Assembly (NCBI RefSeq): GCF_018760785.1
Contig: NZ_JAHHZO010000017.1
Coordinates: 1-64,000, forward strand
Direction: 5' to 3'
DNA length: 64,000 nucleotides
From: Rhizobium sp. CSW-27
Lineage (GTDB): Bacteria; Pseudomonadota; Alphaproteobacteria; Rhizobiales; Rhizobiaceae
Shown here: positions 41,978 through 50,751 of the stretch, piece after piece
How positions within the stretch are numbered: position 1 is the stretch's first letter
Layout: each line of letters begins with the position of its first letter
Notes under the pieces: generated by a model
Databases searched by the model: none
The model's input: only the letters and a program-made list of their open reading frames with translations
Told to the model about the DNA's origin: nothing
Made by a program: the position numbers and the translations under genes

Positions 41978-42817
41978 TTATTCGGCAGCAACAAGGCGGG
42001 CCGAACGGACGCCGGTCGCAAGACCGCTGACCAGCGTCGTGACGGCGGAAATGGTGTGATCGGTGGCCTTGCCGTCAGCGGTCAGGCTGCCGGCGACCTG
42101 GGCGACGATCGCCGATCCGACGACGACACCATCGGCGGCGGCTCCAATTGCGCGGGCATGATCGGCGGTCTTAACGCCGAAGCCGACGCAGACCGGCAGA
42201 TCGGTATGCGCCTTGATGCGCTGGACGGCAGCACCGACCAGCGACGGATCCGGCAGAGCCGAGCCGGTGATGCCGTTCATCGAGACGTAATAGACGAAAC
42301 CCGAGGTGTTGCGCAGCACGGTCGGCAGGCGCTTCTCGTCGGTCGTCGGCGTCGCGAGACGGATGAAGTTGACGCCCTTGGCAAGCGCCGGGATGCACAG
42401 CTCGTCATCCATTTCCGGCGGCAGGTCGACCACGATCAGCCCGTCGATGCCGGCTTCGAGTGCGGCGTCCAGAAAGGTCTCGACGCCCATATTGTAGATC
42501 GGGTTGTAATAGCCCATCAGCACGATCGGCGTGTCCTGGTCGCCCTTGCGGAATTCGCGGGCGAGATCCAGCGTCTTGGCCAGCGTCTGGCCATTGGCGA
42601 GCGCCCGCTGGCCGGCCAGCTGGATCGCCGGGCCATCGGCCATCGGATCGGAGAAGGGCATGCCGAGCTCGATCACATCGGCGCCGGCGCCGGGCAGCGC
42701 CTTCATGATGCCGAGCGAAGTCTGAAAGTCCGGGTCCCCGCCCATCATGTAGGTGATCAGCGCCGGACGGCCCTCGGCCTTCAGATCGGCAAAACGTTTG
42801 TCCATGCGTGCAGTCAT
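41978..42817 (-). CDS. trpA: Tryptophan synthase alpha subunit
   Basis: The 279-residue TIM barrel has the catalytic Glu in DVIELGMPFSDPMADGP and Asp in GLIVVDLPPE, plus the GVGFGVKTADHA phosphate loop. It cleaves indole-3-glycerol phosphate and passes indole to TrpB. It starts 2 nt after the trpB stop. Confidence 0.97.
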   Translation of the reverse strand: MTARMDKRFADLKAEGRPALITYMMGGDPDFQTSLGIMKALPGAGADVIELGMPFSDPMADGPAIQLAGQRALANGQTLAKTLDLAREFRKGDQDTPIVLMGYYNPIYNMGVETFLDAALEAGIDGLIVVDLPPEMDDELCIPALAKGVNFIRLATPTTDEKRLPTVLRNTSGFVYYVSMNGITGSALPDPSLVGAAVQRIKAHTDLPVCVGFGVKTADHARAIGAAADGVVVGSAIVAQVAGSLTADGKATDHTISAVTTLVSGLATGVRSARLVAAE

Positions 42818-42819
42818 GA

Positions 42820-44040
42820 TCAGAGACCCATTCCGAGAATCTTGCCAACGGTGAAGATGTCCTTGTCGCCGCGGCCACAGAGGTTCATCAGGATGATCTG
42901 GTCCTTGTCCATGGTCGGCGCGCGCTTGATGACCTCGGCCAGCGCATGGCTCGGCTCCAGCGCCGGAATGATGCCTTCGGTGCGGGTGAGCAGCTGGAAG
43001 GCAGCCAGCGCCTCGTCATCCTTGATCGGCACATATTCGACGCGGCCGCTATCCTTCAGCCAGGAATGCTCCGGCCCGATGCCGGGATAATCGAGTCCGG
43101 CCGAAATCGAATGGCCTTCCTTGATCTGGCCGTCGCCATCCTGCAGCAGGTAGGTGCGGTTGCCATGCAGAACGCCCGGACGACCGGCCGTCAGCGACGC
43201 ACAGTGTTCCTCGCCTTCCAGGCCCTTGCCGCCGGCTTCGACGCCGACAATGCGCACGCTCTCGTCATCCAGGAAGGGATGGAAAAGGCCGATCGCGTTC
43301 GATCCGCCGCCGACGGCGGCCACCAGCATGTCCGGCAAACGCCCTTCGGCAGCCATCATCTGCTCGCGGGCTTCCTTGCCGATCACCGACTGGAATTCGC
43401 GGACCATTTCCGGATAGGGATGCGGACCGGCGGCCGTGCCGATGATGTAATAGGTGTCATCGACATTGGTGACCCAGTCACGCAGCGCCTCGTTCATGGC
43501 ATCCTTCAGCGTGCCATGGCCGGAGGTGACCGGCTTCACTTCGGCGCCCAGAAGCTTCATGCGGAAGACGTTCGGTGCCTGGCGCTCCACGTCGGTCGCA
43601 CCCATGTAGACGACGCAAGGAAAACCGAAGCGGGCGGCGACGGTGGCCGATGCCACGCCGTGCTGGCCGGCACCGGTTTCGGCGATGATGCGCTTCTTGC
43701 CCATGCGTTTGGCAAGCAGGATCTGGCCGATACAGTTGTTGATCTTGTGGCTGCCGGTGTGGTTCAGCTCGTCGCGCTTGAAATAGATCTTCGCGCCGCC
43801 GAGTTCCGCCGTCAGACGTTCGGCAAAATAGAGCGGGCTCGGGCGGCCGATGTAATGGGTTCCGAGATGGGCGAGTTCCGCCTGGAACTCCGCATCGGTC
43901 TTTGCCTTGTTCCATTCCGCTTCCAGATCGAGGATCAGCGGCATCAGCGTCTCGGCGACGAAGCGGCCGCCATAGATGCCGAAGCGGCCATCCTCATCGG
44001 GGCCGGCCCGGAAGGAATTGGGTTTGAGCGGCTGGTTCAC
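42820..44040 (-). CDS. trpB: Tryptophan synthase beta subunit
   Basis: The 406-residue PLP enzyme has the Schiff-base lysine in NHTGSHKINN, AETGAGQHGVA, and the phosphate-binding GGGSNAIG. It condenses indole with serine. It overlaps trpF by 4 nt. Confidence 0.98.
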   Translation of the reverse strand: MNQPLKPNSFRAGPDEDGRFGIYGGRFVAETLMPLILDLEAEWNKAKTDAEFQAELAHLGTHYIGRPSPLYFAERLTAELGGAKIYFKRDELNHTGSHKINNCIGQILLAKRMGKKRIIAETGAGQHGVASATVAARFGFPCVVYMGATDVERQAPNVFRMKLLGAEVKPVTSGHGTLKDAMNEALRDWVTNVDDTYYIIGTAAGPHPYPEMVREFQSVIGKEAREQMMAAEGRLPDMLVAAVGGGSNAIGLFHPFLDDESVRIVGVEAGGKGLEGEEHCASLTAGRPGVLHGNRTYLLQDGDGQIKEGHSISAGLDYPGIGPEHSWLKDSGRVEYVPIKDDEALAAFQLLTRTEGIIPALEPSHALAEVIKRAPTMDKDQIILMNLCGRGDKDIFTVGKILGMGL

Positions 44041-44708
44041 GACTTCACTCCCTTAGAAACGCTGGAACGCCACTGATCGATCACATCGAAGAAGGCGTTG
44101 ATCTTTGCGGGGTCCTTGACCCCGGGTGCACTTTCCACGCCGGACGACAGGTCCAGCCCGCGGGCATGGGTGATGGACAGGGCCTCTGCCGCATTGTCCT
44201 TGTTGAGGCCACCGGAAAGCATGTAATCGACATTTCCGTCAAGCGCGGCGAGAATGCTCCAGTCAAAGGAAACGCCGTTGCCGCCCGGAAGATCCGATCC
44301 TTCCGGTGCCTTGGCATCGAGCAGGAAACGGTCGGCGAGCCCCTCATAGGCCTCAAGCTTGCGCAGGTCGTCCTTCACGCGCACGGAAAAGGCCTTGATG
44401 ACCGGCAGGCCGAAGACAGCCTTGACGTTCAGCACACGCTCCGGCGTTTCCGATCCGTGCAGTTGCAGGATGTCCGGCTTCAGGAAGGCAACAATCTCTT
44501 CCAGTTCCTCATTGTCGGCATTGACGGTGACGGCCACGATCTTGGCGCGTCCCCTTACCCTGTCGGCCAGAGCGCCGGCCGTCAGCGGGTCGATGTGGCG
44601 CGGGCTCTTTTCGAAGAAGATGAAGCCGACATGGCTTGCGCCCCGCTCCACCGCCAGGTCGATCGCTTCCGGCGTCTTCAGGCCGCAGATTTTGATGTCT
44701 GGTGTCAT
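44037..44708 (-). CDS. trpF: Phosphoribosylanthranilate isomerase
   Basis: The 223-residue product begins MTPDIKICGLKTPEAIDLA with the catalytic Cys in KICG, and has the C-terminal LDLSSGVESAPGVKD phosphate loop. The open frame reaches 44816 but would run into the metallopeptidase gene, so ATG 44708 is preferred though its ribosome site is weak. It opens the trpFBA-accD-folC unit; trpE, trpD and trpC are elsewhere. Confidence 0.95.
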   Translation of the reverse strand: MTPDIKICGLKTPEAIDLAVERGASHVGFIFFEKSPRHIDPLTAGALADRVRGRAKIVAVTVNADNEELEEIVAFLKPDILQLHGSETPERVLNVKAVFGLPVIKAFSVRVKDDLRKLEAYEGLADRFLLDAKAPEGSDLPGGNGVSFDWSILAALDGNVDYMLSGGLNKDNAAEALSITHARGLDLSSGVESAPGVKDPAKINAFFDVIDQWRSSVSKGVKS

Positions 44709-44781
44709 GAGAGGCGAAGTTGCACGAATCGCGCGCCAAGTCGAGGGTGTTTGAGCGAACCGGTGGCCGGATCGGCCCCGT

Positions 44782-45540
44782 TCAGCCGAAGTCGATCGCA
44801 TGCAACTGCGAGCCATGCGCCTTCAGCCAGCGGCGGGCTTCCTCCATCTCGGGGCAGAGTTCGCCGCACAGCGCCCAGAATTTCGGGCCATGGTTCATTT
44901 CCTTCAGATGCGCCACCTCGTGCGCCGCCAGATAATCGATCACCAGCGGCGGTGCCATGACGATGCGCCAGGAGAAACTGAGATTGCCCTGCCAGGAGCA
45001 GGAACCCCAGCGGCTGCGGGTATCCTTCAGCGTCAGCGATTTTACCGCCTTGCCGATGCGCCCCGCATGGATCGCCGAGAGGCGCTCCAGATCGTAGCGC
45101 GCCTCCTTCTTGAGGAAGGCTTCCAGCCGCCGGCCGAGATGATCCTCCAGACCGCTCACCCGGATCACGGGTTCGCCACCCTCCTCGGCCGCCTCGGTGA
45201 TGCCGCGCAGCGAGCCGGTGTGGACGATGCGATGTGGCACGCCGCGCAGCGACAACATGCCGTCCGGCCGTAAGGCAGTCTCCGGAGCAAACCGCGACAG
45301 CTTGGCACGCAGCCAGCCATCGTGGCGCGTCAGAAAGGCATCGACCTCGCGGGCCCTGAGGCCAACCGGCACAGTGAGGCGAAGCGCCCGGCCGCCGGGC
45401 TCGATGCGCAGCGTTATGCGTGTGGCACGGGCGTGTTCGCGAATGGTCAGTGGCAGGCTGCGCTCGCCGACCATGAGCATTCGCTCCTCGGTACGGAGCG
45501 GCTTCGTCTTGCGCTTGGGGCGGGTGAGCAGGGCGAACAT
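44782..45540 (-). CDS. YgjP/SprT-like M48-family zinc metallopeptidase
   Basis: The 252-residue protein has a zinc-binding HEVAHLKEMNHG motif near the C terminus, preceded by SRWGSCSWQGNLSFSWRIVMAP, the signature of the YgjP (DUF45) metallopeptidase group. No signal peptide is visible, so it is probably cytoplasmic. The biological substrate is unknown. It is separated from trpF by 73 nt and from the upstream DUF2852 gene by a terminator. Confidence 0.85.
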   Translation of the reverse strand: MFALLTRPKRKTKPLRTEERMLMVGERSLPLTIREHARATRITLRIEPGGRALRLTVPVGLRAREVDAFLTRHDGWLRAKLSRFAPETALRPDGMLSLRGVPHRIVHTGSLRGITEAAEEGGEPVIRVSGLEDHLGRRLEAFLKKEARYDLERLSAIHAGRIGKAVKSLTLKDTRSRWGSCSWQGNLSFSWRIVMAPPLVIDYLAAHEVAHLKEMNHGPKFWALCGELCPEMEEARRWLKAHGSQLHAIDFG

Positions 45541-45578
45541 GGGCGTCTTCTATCCGATTCGGCGCCGGCAAAGGCAAC

Positions 45579-45605
45579 AAAAAACCGGCACCCGAAGGTG
45601 CCGGC
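45579..45605 (-). terminator. Rho-independent terminator after the DUF2852 gene
   Basis: On the minus strand CCGGCACC, tetraloop TTCG, and GGTGCCGG run into TTTTTTG (positions 45605 down to 45579). The UUCG loop makes this an unusually stable hairpin. Confidence 0.92.
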
Positions 45606-45644
45606 TGCATCTCGCGCCAGGGCCGCAGGCCAAGGATCCCGCCG

Positions 45645-46064
45645 TCAGACGGCGGGATAGCTGCCTTCCGGGCCCCGGTTGCCACGCTCGCGCATGAAGC
45701 GGTCGAACTCTTCCTGATCCTTCGCGCGGCGCAGCTCGCGAAGATAGGTGTCGAATTCCTCCCGCATTTCATCGAGCTTGCGGCGCTGTTCCTCGATACG
45801 GTCGAGTTCTGCCTTGCGCCAATCGTCGAAGGCCACATTGCCGGTCGAGAAGCCCGACCGGTAGCTGCGGCTTGAACGGCGGCAGCTGCGCAGGAAGCCA
45901 TCGGCGCGCTGGTTGGCGTCGCTCTTGAATTCCCGCAGGCGGTCGCCGAACAGGATATAGGCAAGCATGGCAAGACCAAGCGGCCAGAAGACCACGAAGC
46001 CCAGGACCATCAGGGCGATCGTTGCCGGAGTCCAATCCGGACGGATCCATGCAGACTGGTTCAT
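45645..46064 (-). CDS. DUF2852 family small membrane protein
   Basis: The 139-residue protein has one strong membrane segment near residues 14-38 (TIALMVLGFVVFWPLGLAMLAYILFG) followed by a charged, arginine-rich, coiled-coil-prone tail (WRKAELDRIEEQRRKLDEMREEFDTYLREL). It matches DUF2852, a family of unknown function frequent in Rhizobiales. It is a monocistronic gene, bounded by its own terminator. Confidence 0.75.
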   Translation of the reverse strand: MNQSAWIRPDWTPATIALMVLGFVVFWPLGLAMLAYILFGDRLREFKSDANQRADGFLRSCRRSSRSYRSGFSTGNVAFDDWRKAELDRIEEQRRKLDEMREEFDTYLRELRRAKDQEEFDRFMRERGNRGPEGSYPAV

Positions 46065-46214
46065 CGGTAGCGTTACCTCTTTCGCCGCGAACAGGCCGAA
46101 TGCCTGTCGCTACCCTTCGATGTGGTAAGCCCCGGAACAGCCTTCAAGAAAGCCTCCGCCCAAATCGGCGAAGGCCCTGAAACTACTTGCACAAATCCTG
46201 ATATAGACCGGATT

Positions 46215-47495
46215 TCAGGCGCTCTTGCCGCCCTTGATCACCCGCGGCACCACCGCCTTGCGTTGGCCCCGGCTGTGTTCGCGGGCGAAATTCAGGATGC
46301 GCGGCGCGATCTCCCGGCGGAAACGCGAGCCGTTGAACACGCCGTAATGGCCGACATCCGGCTGCACGTAATGCAGGCGCATGTCCTGCGGAATGGCGCT
46401 GCAGATCGTCTGTGCCGCTTCCGTCTGGCCGACGCCGGAAATGTCGTCGTTCTCGCCCTCGATGGTCAGAAGCGCCACATTGCGGATCCTTGCGGTATCG
46501 ACGGGACGGCCGCGATGCAGCATCTCGCCCTTCGGCAGGGAATGCTTGATGAAGACCGTATCGACCGTCTGCAGATAGAACTCGGCCGTAAGGTCCATCA
46601 CCGCCAGATATTCGTCGTAGAAGTCGCGATGCTTCTCCGCGGATTCGCCGTCGTTCTTCACCAGGTGCTGGAAGAAGTCCTTGTGCGCAATGAGGTGTCG
46701 GTCAAGATTCATCGACATGAAGCCGGAGAGCTGCAGGAAGCCCGGATAGACGGGACGCATGAAACCTGCCTGCGGCCAGGGCACGGTCATGATGACATTG
46801 TCCTTGAACCACTTCAGCGGCCTGTCCTGCGCCAGCTGGTTGACGGCCGTCGGATTGATGCGCGTATCGATCGGACCGCCCATCAGCGTCATGGAGGCCG
46901 GCGCCAGCGGATCTTCCGCGGTTTCCATCAGAGCGACTGCCGCCAGAACCGGCACGGAGGGCTGACAGACGGCCACCACATGGGTGTTCGGACCGAGGTG
47001 ATGGATCATCTCCACGACATAGTCGATATAGTCGTCGAGATCGAAGAGGCCTTCGGTGACCGGGACATTGCGGGCATCCTGCCAGTCGGTGATGTAGACA
47101 TCGGCGCCCTGCATCAGGGCTTCCACCGTGCCGCGCAGCAGCGTCGCATAATGGCCGGACATCGGCGCCACGACGAGAATCTTCGGCCCCTTCTCCGCGC
47201 CCTTCGGCAGATCGCGCTCGAAATGCAGGAGATCGCAGAAGGGTTTTGACCACACGACCTTTTCGGTCACCGCCACGGTGTCGCCGTTGACGGTGGTGGT
47301 GGGCAGGCCGAATTCCGGCTTGCCGTAACGGCGGGTGATCCGTTCGAACACCTCAAGGCCGGCCGCCATGGTGCGGCCGAACGTGGTCTGCGAAAGCGGG
47401 TTCAGCGGGTTGCTGTAGAAGAAGCGAAGAGTTTCCGTTGCTGCGCGATAGGGCGCCATGGCCGCGTGGTTCAACTCATAGAGCTGGTAAAACAT
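46215..47495 (-). CDS. phaZ: Intracellular polyhydroxybutyrate depolymerase
   Basis: The 426-residue alpha/beta-hydrolase matches the intracellular PHB depolymerase family. The nucleophile position is Cys177 in VVAVCQPSVPVLAA, in place of the serine of a lipase box, as in the Ralstonia PhaZ enzymes. The catalytic His is probably in QPDVGHYGVFNG. It mobilises stored PHB to 3-hydroxybutyrate. No signal peptide is present. The 150-nt gap downstream and the 326-nt gap upstream hold no other gene. Confidence 0.9.
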   Translation of the reverse strand: MFYQLYELNHAAMAPYRAATETLRFFYSNPLNPLSQTTFGRTMAAGLEVFERITRRYGKPEFGLPTTTVNGDTVAVTEKVVWSKPFCDLLHFERDLPKGAEKGPKILVVAPMSGHYATLLRGTVEALMQGADVYITDWQDARNVPVTEGLFDLDDYIDYVVEMIHHLGPNTHVVAVCQPSVPVLAAVALMETAEDPLAPASMTLMGGPIDTRINPTAVNQLAQDRPLKWFKDNVIMTVPWPQAGFMRPVYPGFLQLSGFMSMNLDRHLIAHKDFFQHLVKNDGESAEKHRDFYDEYLAVMDLTAEFYLQTVDTVFIKHSLPKGEMLHRGRPVDTARIRNVALLTIEGENDDISGVGQTEAAQTICSAIPQDMRLHYVQPDVGHYGVFNGSRFRREIAPRILNFAREHSRGQRKAVVPRVIKGGKSA

Positions 47496-47770
47496 GCAAG
47501 GCCACCTTTCTTGTTGGTCTTGGGTCGTCGCGTTCCGGACGTGCCGAAACGACTAGCATGGGAGGAGTAAACTAACAGGTTACGGGTGCAGCGCAACATG
47601 ACCAAAAGGCGCGCGACTTCGGTAACACTCTGCATCGCGGGGCTTGTTCCGGACTTGCGTTGCAACGTCCCTGCCCGTTCCAGCCATGGCGAACCGGATG
47701 CTTTGTCCTTGAAGAGATTGGCAGAAGCCTGGCCGGCGACTGCCATATTCAGCCTCGATGGCCGAAAAAG

Positions 47771-47786
47771 TGTTTCACGTGAATCA
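47771..47786. other. parS: parS-like site downstream of gyrB, copy 1
   Basis: TGTTTCACGTGAATCA matches the ParB consensus TGTTTCACGTGAAACA at 14 of 16 positions. The right arm contains GAATC, a GANTC methylation site. It lies about 10.4 kb from the probable origin. Confidence 0.5.
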
Positions 47787-47797
47787 ATCCACAGAAA

Positions 47798-47813
47798 AGA
47801 TTCACGTGAAACA
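47798..47813. other. parS: parS-like site downstream of gyrB, copy 2
   Basis: AGATTCACGTGAAACA matches the ParB consensus at 14 of 16 positions and is the inverted partner of the copy 27 bp away. The left arm contains GATTC. A DnaA-box-like CAATCCACA lies in the loop between the copies (47785-47793). Confidence 0.5.
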
Positions 47814-47821
47814 TATTTTGA

Positions 47822-50257
47822 TTAGATGTCGAGATTGGCGACGCTGAGCGCGTTCTCCTGGATGAATTCGCGGCGTGGCTCCACCTCGTCGCCCATCAGG
47901 CGGGCGAACATGCCATCGGCATCGGTAGCATCGTTCACCTTGACCTGCAGCAGCGAGCGGACGTTCGGATCAAGCGTCGTTTCCCACAGCTGCTCGGCAT
48001 TCATCTCGCCAAGGCCCTTGTAGCGCTGCATGGACAGCCCCTTGCGGCCGGCGGCGAAAATCGCGTCGAGCAGCGCGCGCGGGCCGGAAATTTCCGTCTG
48101 GCCTTCCTTGCGTCCGAGCTTGGGCGGCACTGCGTAGATTTCCCGCAGACGCGCGGTCATCTGGTCGATGTGACGCGCATCGGCCGAGCCGATCAACGCC
48201 ACGTCCAGCACCGCCACTTCCTTGACGCCGCGCACCATGCGCTCGAAGCGCAGGCCGCCCTCGGTCGTCACGTGGCCGCTCCAGCCGCGTTCGGTTTCCT
48301 CGGCGATGAGATCGAGGCGGCGGGCCACCTCGTCGGCAGTCTCCTGGGCACGTTCGCGGTTGTCGGTAAGCTCCGGATTGAGCGCGCCGGCGATCGCCGC
48401 CTGTTCGACGATGGCACGGCTGTAGCGGGAATGGAGACCGTCGAGCAGGGCCCTCAGGCGCAGCGCGTCATTGATCACCTCGCGCAGGTCCGGACCGGCG
48501 CGCACCTCGCCGGAGCCCAGCGTCAGGGTTGCCTCGTCGAGGCCCTGGCCGATCAGATAGTCTTCCAGCGCCTTCTCGTCCTTCAGATACTGGATCGACT
48601 TGCCGCGCGTCACCTTATAGAGCGGCGGCTGGGCGATATAGAGATGGCCGCGCTCGATCAGCTCCGGCATCTGGCGGAAGAAGAAGGTCAGCAGCAGGGT
48701 GCGGATGTGGGCGCCGTCGACGTCGGCATCCGTCATGATGATGATCTTGTGATAGCGTAGCTTGTCGGCATTGAACTCGTCCTTGCCGATCGAGGTGCCG
48801 AGCGCGGTGATCAGCGTGCCGATTTCCTGGCTCGACAGCATCTTGTCGAAACGGGCGCGTTCAACGTTGAGGATCTTGCCGCGCAGCGGCAGGATCGCCT
48901 GGTTCTCGCGCGAACGGCCCTGTTTGGCGGAACCGCCAGCCGAGTCACCCTCGACGAGAAAAAGTTCGGACTTCGAAGGATCGCGTTCGGAGCAGTCCGC
49001 CAGCTTGCCCGGCAGCGAGGCAATATCGAGAGCGCCCTTGCGGCGCGTCAGTTCACGCGCCTTGCGGGCGGCCTCGCGGGCCACAGCCGCCTCCACCACC
49101 TTGCCGACCAGGATCTTGGCCTCGGTCGGATGCTCCTCGAACCAGGTGCTGAGCGCCTCGTTGACGAGGTTTTCGACGACCGGACGCACTTCGGACGAAA
49201 CCAGCTTGTCCTTGGTCTGGGAGGAAAACTTCGGATCCGGAACCTTGACGGAGAGAACGGCCGTCAGACCCTCGCGGCAATCTTCCCCCTGCAGCGTCAC
49301 CTTCTCCTTCTTGGTGATGCCGGAGGTATCGGCATAGGAGGTGACCTGGCGGGTCAGCGCGGCGCGGAAGCCGGCCATATGCGTGCCGCCGTCGCGCTGC
49401 GGAATGTTGTTGGTGAAGCAGAGCACGTTCTCGTGGTAGCTGTCGTTCCACCACATGGCGACTTCGACGGTGATGCCGTCCTTTTCGCCCTTGATGGCGA
49501 CCGGCTTGTCGACGAGCGGCTTCTTCGAACGGTCGAGATAGCGCACGAAGGCTTCCAGGCCGCCGTCATAGAGCATTTCCTCCTGGCGAATGTCCGACTT
49601 GCGCTTGTCGGTCAGGAGAATGCGAACGCCGGAATTCAGGAACGCGAGTTCGCGCAGGCGATGCTCCAGCGTACCGTAGTCGAATTCGGTCCTGGTGAAG
49701 GTTTCCGGGCTCGGCAGGAACGTGACTTCCGTCCCGGAGCGACCTTCATAATCACCGGTCACCTTCAGCGGGGCATCAGCCACGCCATGGGTGAAGCTCA
49801 TCTCGTGGATCTTGCCCGACCGGCGGATCTTCAGGCTGAGACGCACGGACAGCGCATTGACGACGGAGACGCCGACGCCATGCAGGCCACCGGAGACCTT
49901 GTAGGAGTTCTGGTCGAACTTGCCGCCCGCATGCAGCTGCGTCATGATCACTTCGGCGGCAGACACGCCCTCGGACGAGTGGATATCGGTCGGGATGCCG
50001 CGACCATTGTCGGTGACCGTCACCGAGCCGTCCGGATTCAGCGTGACGGTGACGATATCGGCATGGCCGGCCAGCGCCTCGTCGATCGCATTGTCCACGA
50101 CTTCATATACCATGTGATGCAGTCCGGAGCCGTCGTCCGTGTCACCGATATACATGCCGGGACGCTTACGCACCGCATCAAGCCCCTTGAGGACCTTGAT
50201 GGAATCGGCTCCGTATTCTGCACTCGCGCTATCGCTCACGGGTGTATCGCTCATCAA
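47822..50257 (-). CDS. gyrB: DNA gyrase subunit B
   Basis: The 811-residue type II topoisomerase subunit has the GHKL ATPase motifs (YEVVDNAIDEALAGHAD, TDNGRGIP, GGLHGVGVSVVNAL), the Toprim motif EGDSAGGSAKQGRSRE and TDADVDGAHI, and the C-terminal QRYKGLGEMNAEQLWETT. This is GyrB rather than ParE by the insert length in the Toprim region and by the C-terminal match. It introduces negative supercoils with GyrA. Its promoter must lie in the 128 nt up to the xre stop. It sits about 8 kb from the probable origin. Confidence 0.96.
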   Translation of the reverse strand: MMSDTPVSDSASAEYGADSIKVLKGLDAVRKRPGMYIGDTDDGSGLHHMVYEVVDNAIDEALAGHADIVTVTLNPDGSVTVTDNGRGIPTDIHSSEGVSAAEVIMTQLHAGGKFDQNSYKVSGGLHGVGVSVVNALSVRLSLKIRRSGKIHEMSFTHGVADAPLKVTGDYEGRSGTEVTFLPSPETFTRTEFDYGTLEHRLRELAFLNSGVRILLTDKRKSDIRQEEMLYDGGLEAFVRYLDRSKKPLVDKPVAIKGEKDGITVEVAMWWNDSYHENVLCFTNNIPQRDGGTHMAGFRAALTRQVTSYADTSGITKKEKVTLQGEDCREGLTAVLSVKVPDPKFSSQTKDKLVSSEVRPVVENLVNEALSTWFEEHPTEAKILVGKVVEAAVAREAARKARELTRRKGALDIASLPGKLADCSERDPSKSELFLVEGDSAGGSAKQGRSRENQAILPLRGKILNVERARFDKMLSSQEIGTLITALGTSIGKDEFNADKLRYHKIIIMTDADVDGAHIRTLLLTFFFRQMPELIERGHLYIAQPPLYKVTRGKSIQYLKDEKALEDYLIGQGLDEATLTLGSGEVRAGPDLREVINDALRLRALLDGLHSRYSRAIVEQAAIAGALNPELTDNRERAQETADEVARRLDLIAEETERGWSGHVTTEGGLRFERMVRGVKEVAVLDVALIGSADARHIDQMTARLREIYAVPPKLGRKEGQTEISGPRALLDAIFAAGRKGLSMQRYKGLGEMNAEQLWETTLDPNVRSLLQVKVNDATDADGMFARLMGDEVEPRREFIQENALSVANLDI

Positions 50258-50385
50258 TCAACTTTCTGGTTCTTGGCTGCAGACGGTGAGGCGGCGAATC
50301 ACCGTCGTCCTTATTCCGGACTATAGGAAGTTCCAACCCTCATTCCAAAGCATGGATGACGGAAAACAGGGGATGACTTGCGCCG

Positions 50386-50751
50386 TCAGCCCCGGTTCGG
50401 GACATTTTCCAGCAGCTTCAGCATGTCCTCTACCACGTCCGGCTCGAGATGGCGAATATTGCGTGCGAGACGGTTGGCAAGCGCCGTGTAGCGCGGCGGA
50501 AGCCCGGCCGTATCCACCGTCACACGCGGGTCAGAGCCTTCGGCCAGACGGAACAGTTCCTCCGCCTCGTCCCAGATGATGTTGAAATAGCCACAGACCC
50601 GCTGCAGAAAATCGAAGCTCGGCCGGCCGCGCCGCCCGTGCTCCAGCGCCGAAAGATAGGCGGCCGACACCCCGATTGCCGCCGCCATCTCCTGCTGCGT
50701 CACCCCCTTCTGTCGCCGCAGATCGCGCAGGGCCTCGCCGAAGGGCGTCAC
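50386..50751 (-). CDS. XRE-family transcriptional regulator
   Basis: The 121-residue protein has an N-terminal helix-turn-helix (ALRDLRRQKGVTQQEMAAAIGVSAAYLSALEHGRRG) and a C-terminal region that may dimerise. The GTG start at 50751 overlaps the smr stop (GTGA) and has GGGGAGG five bases upstream, so the longer frame is rejected. Targets are unknown. It ends a unit timA-mltA-smr-xre in which every junction is a 4-nt overlap. Confidence 0.85.
   Translation of the reverse strand: MTPFGEALRDLRRQKGVTQQEMAAAIGVSAAYLSALEHGRRGRPSFDFLQRVCGYFNIIWDEAEELFRLAEGSDPRVTVDTAGLPPRYTALANRLARNIRHLEPDVVEDMLKLLENVPNRG

Larger units (their letters stand above)
47764..47813 (-). terminator. Terminator of gyrB built from two parS-like sites
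   Basis: TGTTTCACGTGAATC (47771-47785) is repeated inverted and without mismatch at 47799-47813. Read on the minus strand, the 15-bp stem with a 13-nt loop runs into CTTTTTC (47770-47764), just 9 nt beyond the gyrB stop. The shape is that of an intrinsic terminator, although each arm is also a ParB-site-like palindrome. Confidence 0.7.
47496..47821. other. Intergenic region phaZ-gyrB
   Basis: This 326-nt gap contains the phaZ promoter region (not identified by motif) and, at its right end, the paired parS-like repeat that also forms a gyrB terminator. A 79-codon frame on the plus strand (47586-47825) has no family resemblance and runs through that hairpin, so it is not called. Confidence 0.6.

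Noticed and set aside
46122..47249. 375-codon plus-strand frame opposite phaZ
   Set aside because: phaZ on the minus strand has a convincing family match; this frame has none.
47586..47825. 79-codon frame between phaZ and gyrB
   Set aside because: It has no ribosome site or family resemblance and reads through the parS-like hairpin.
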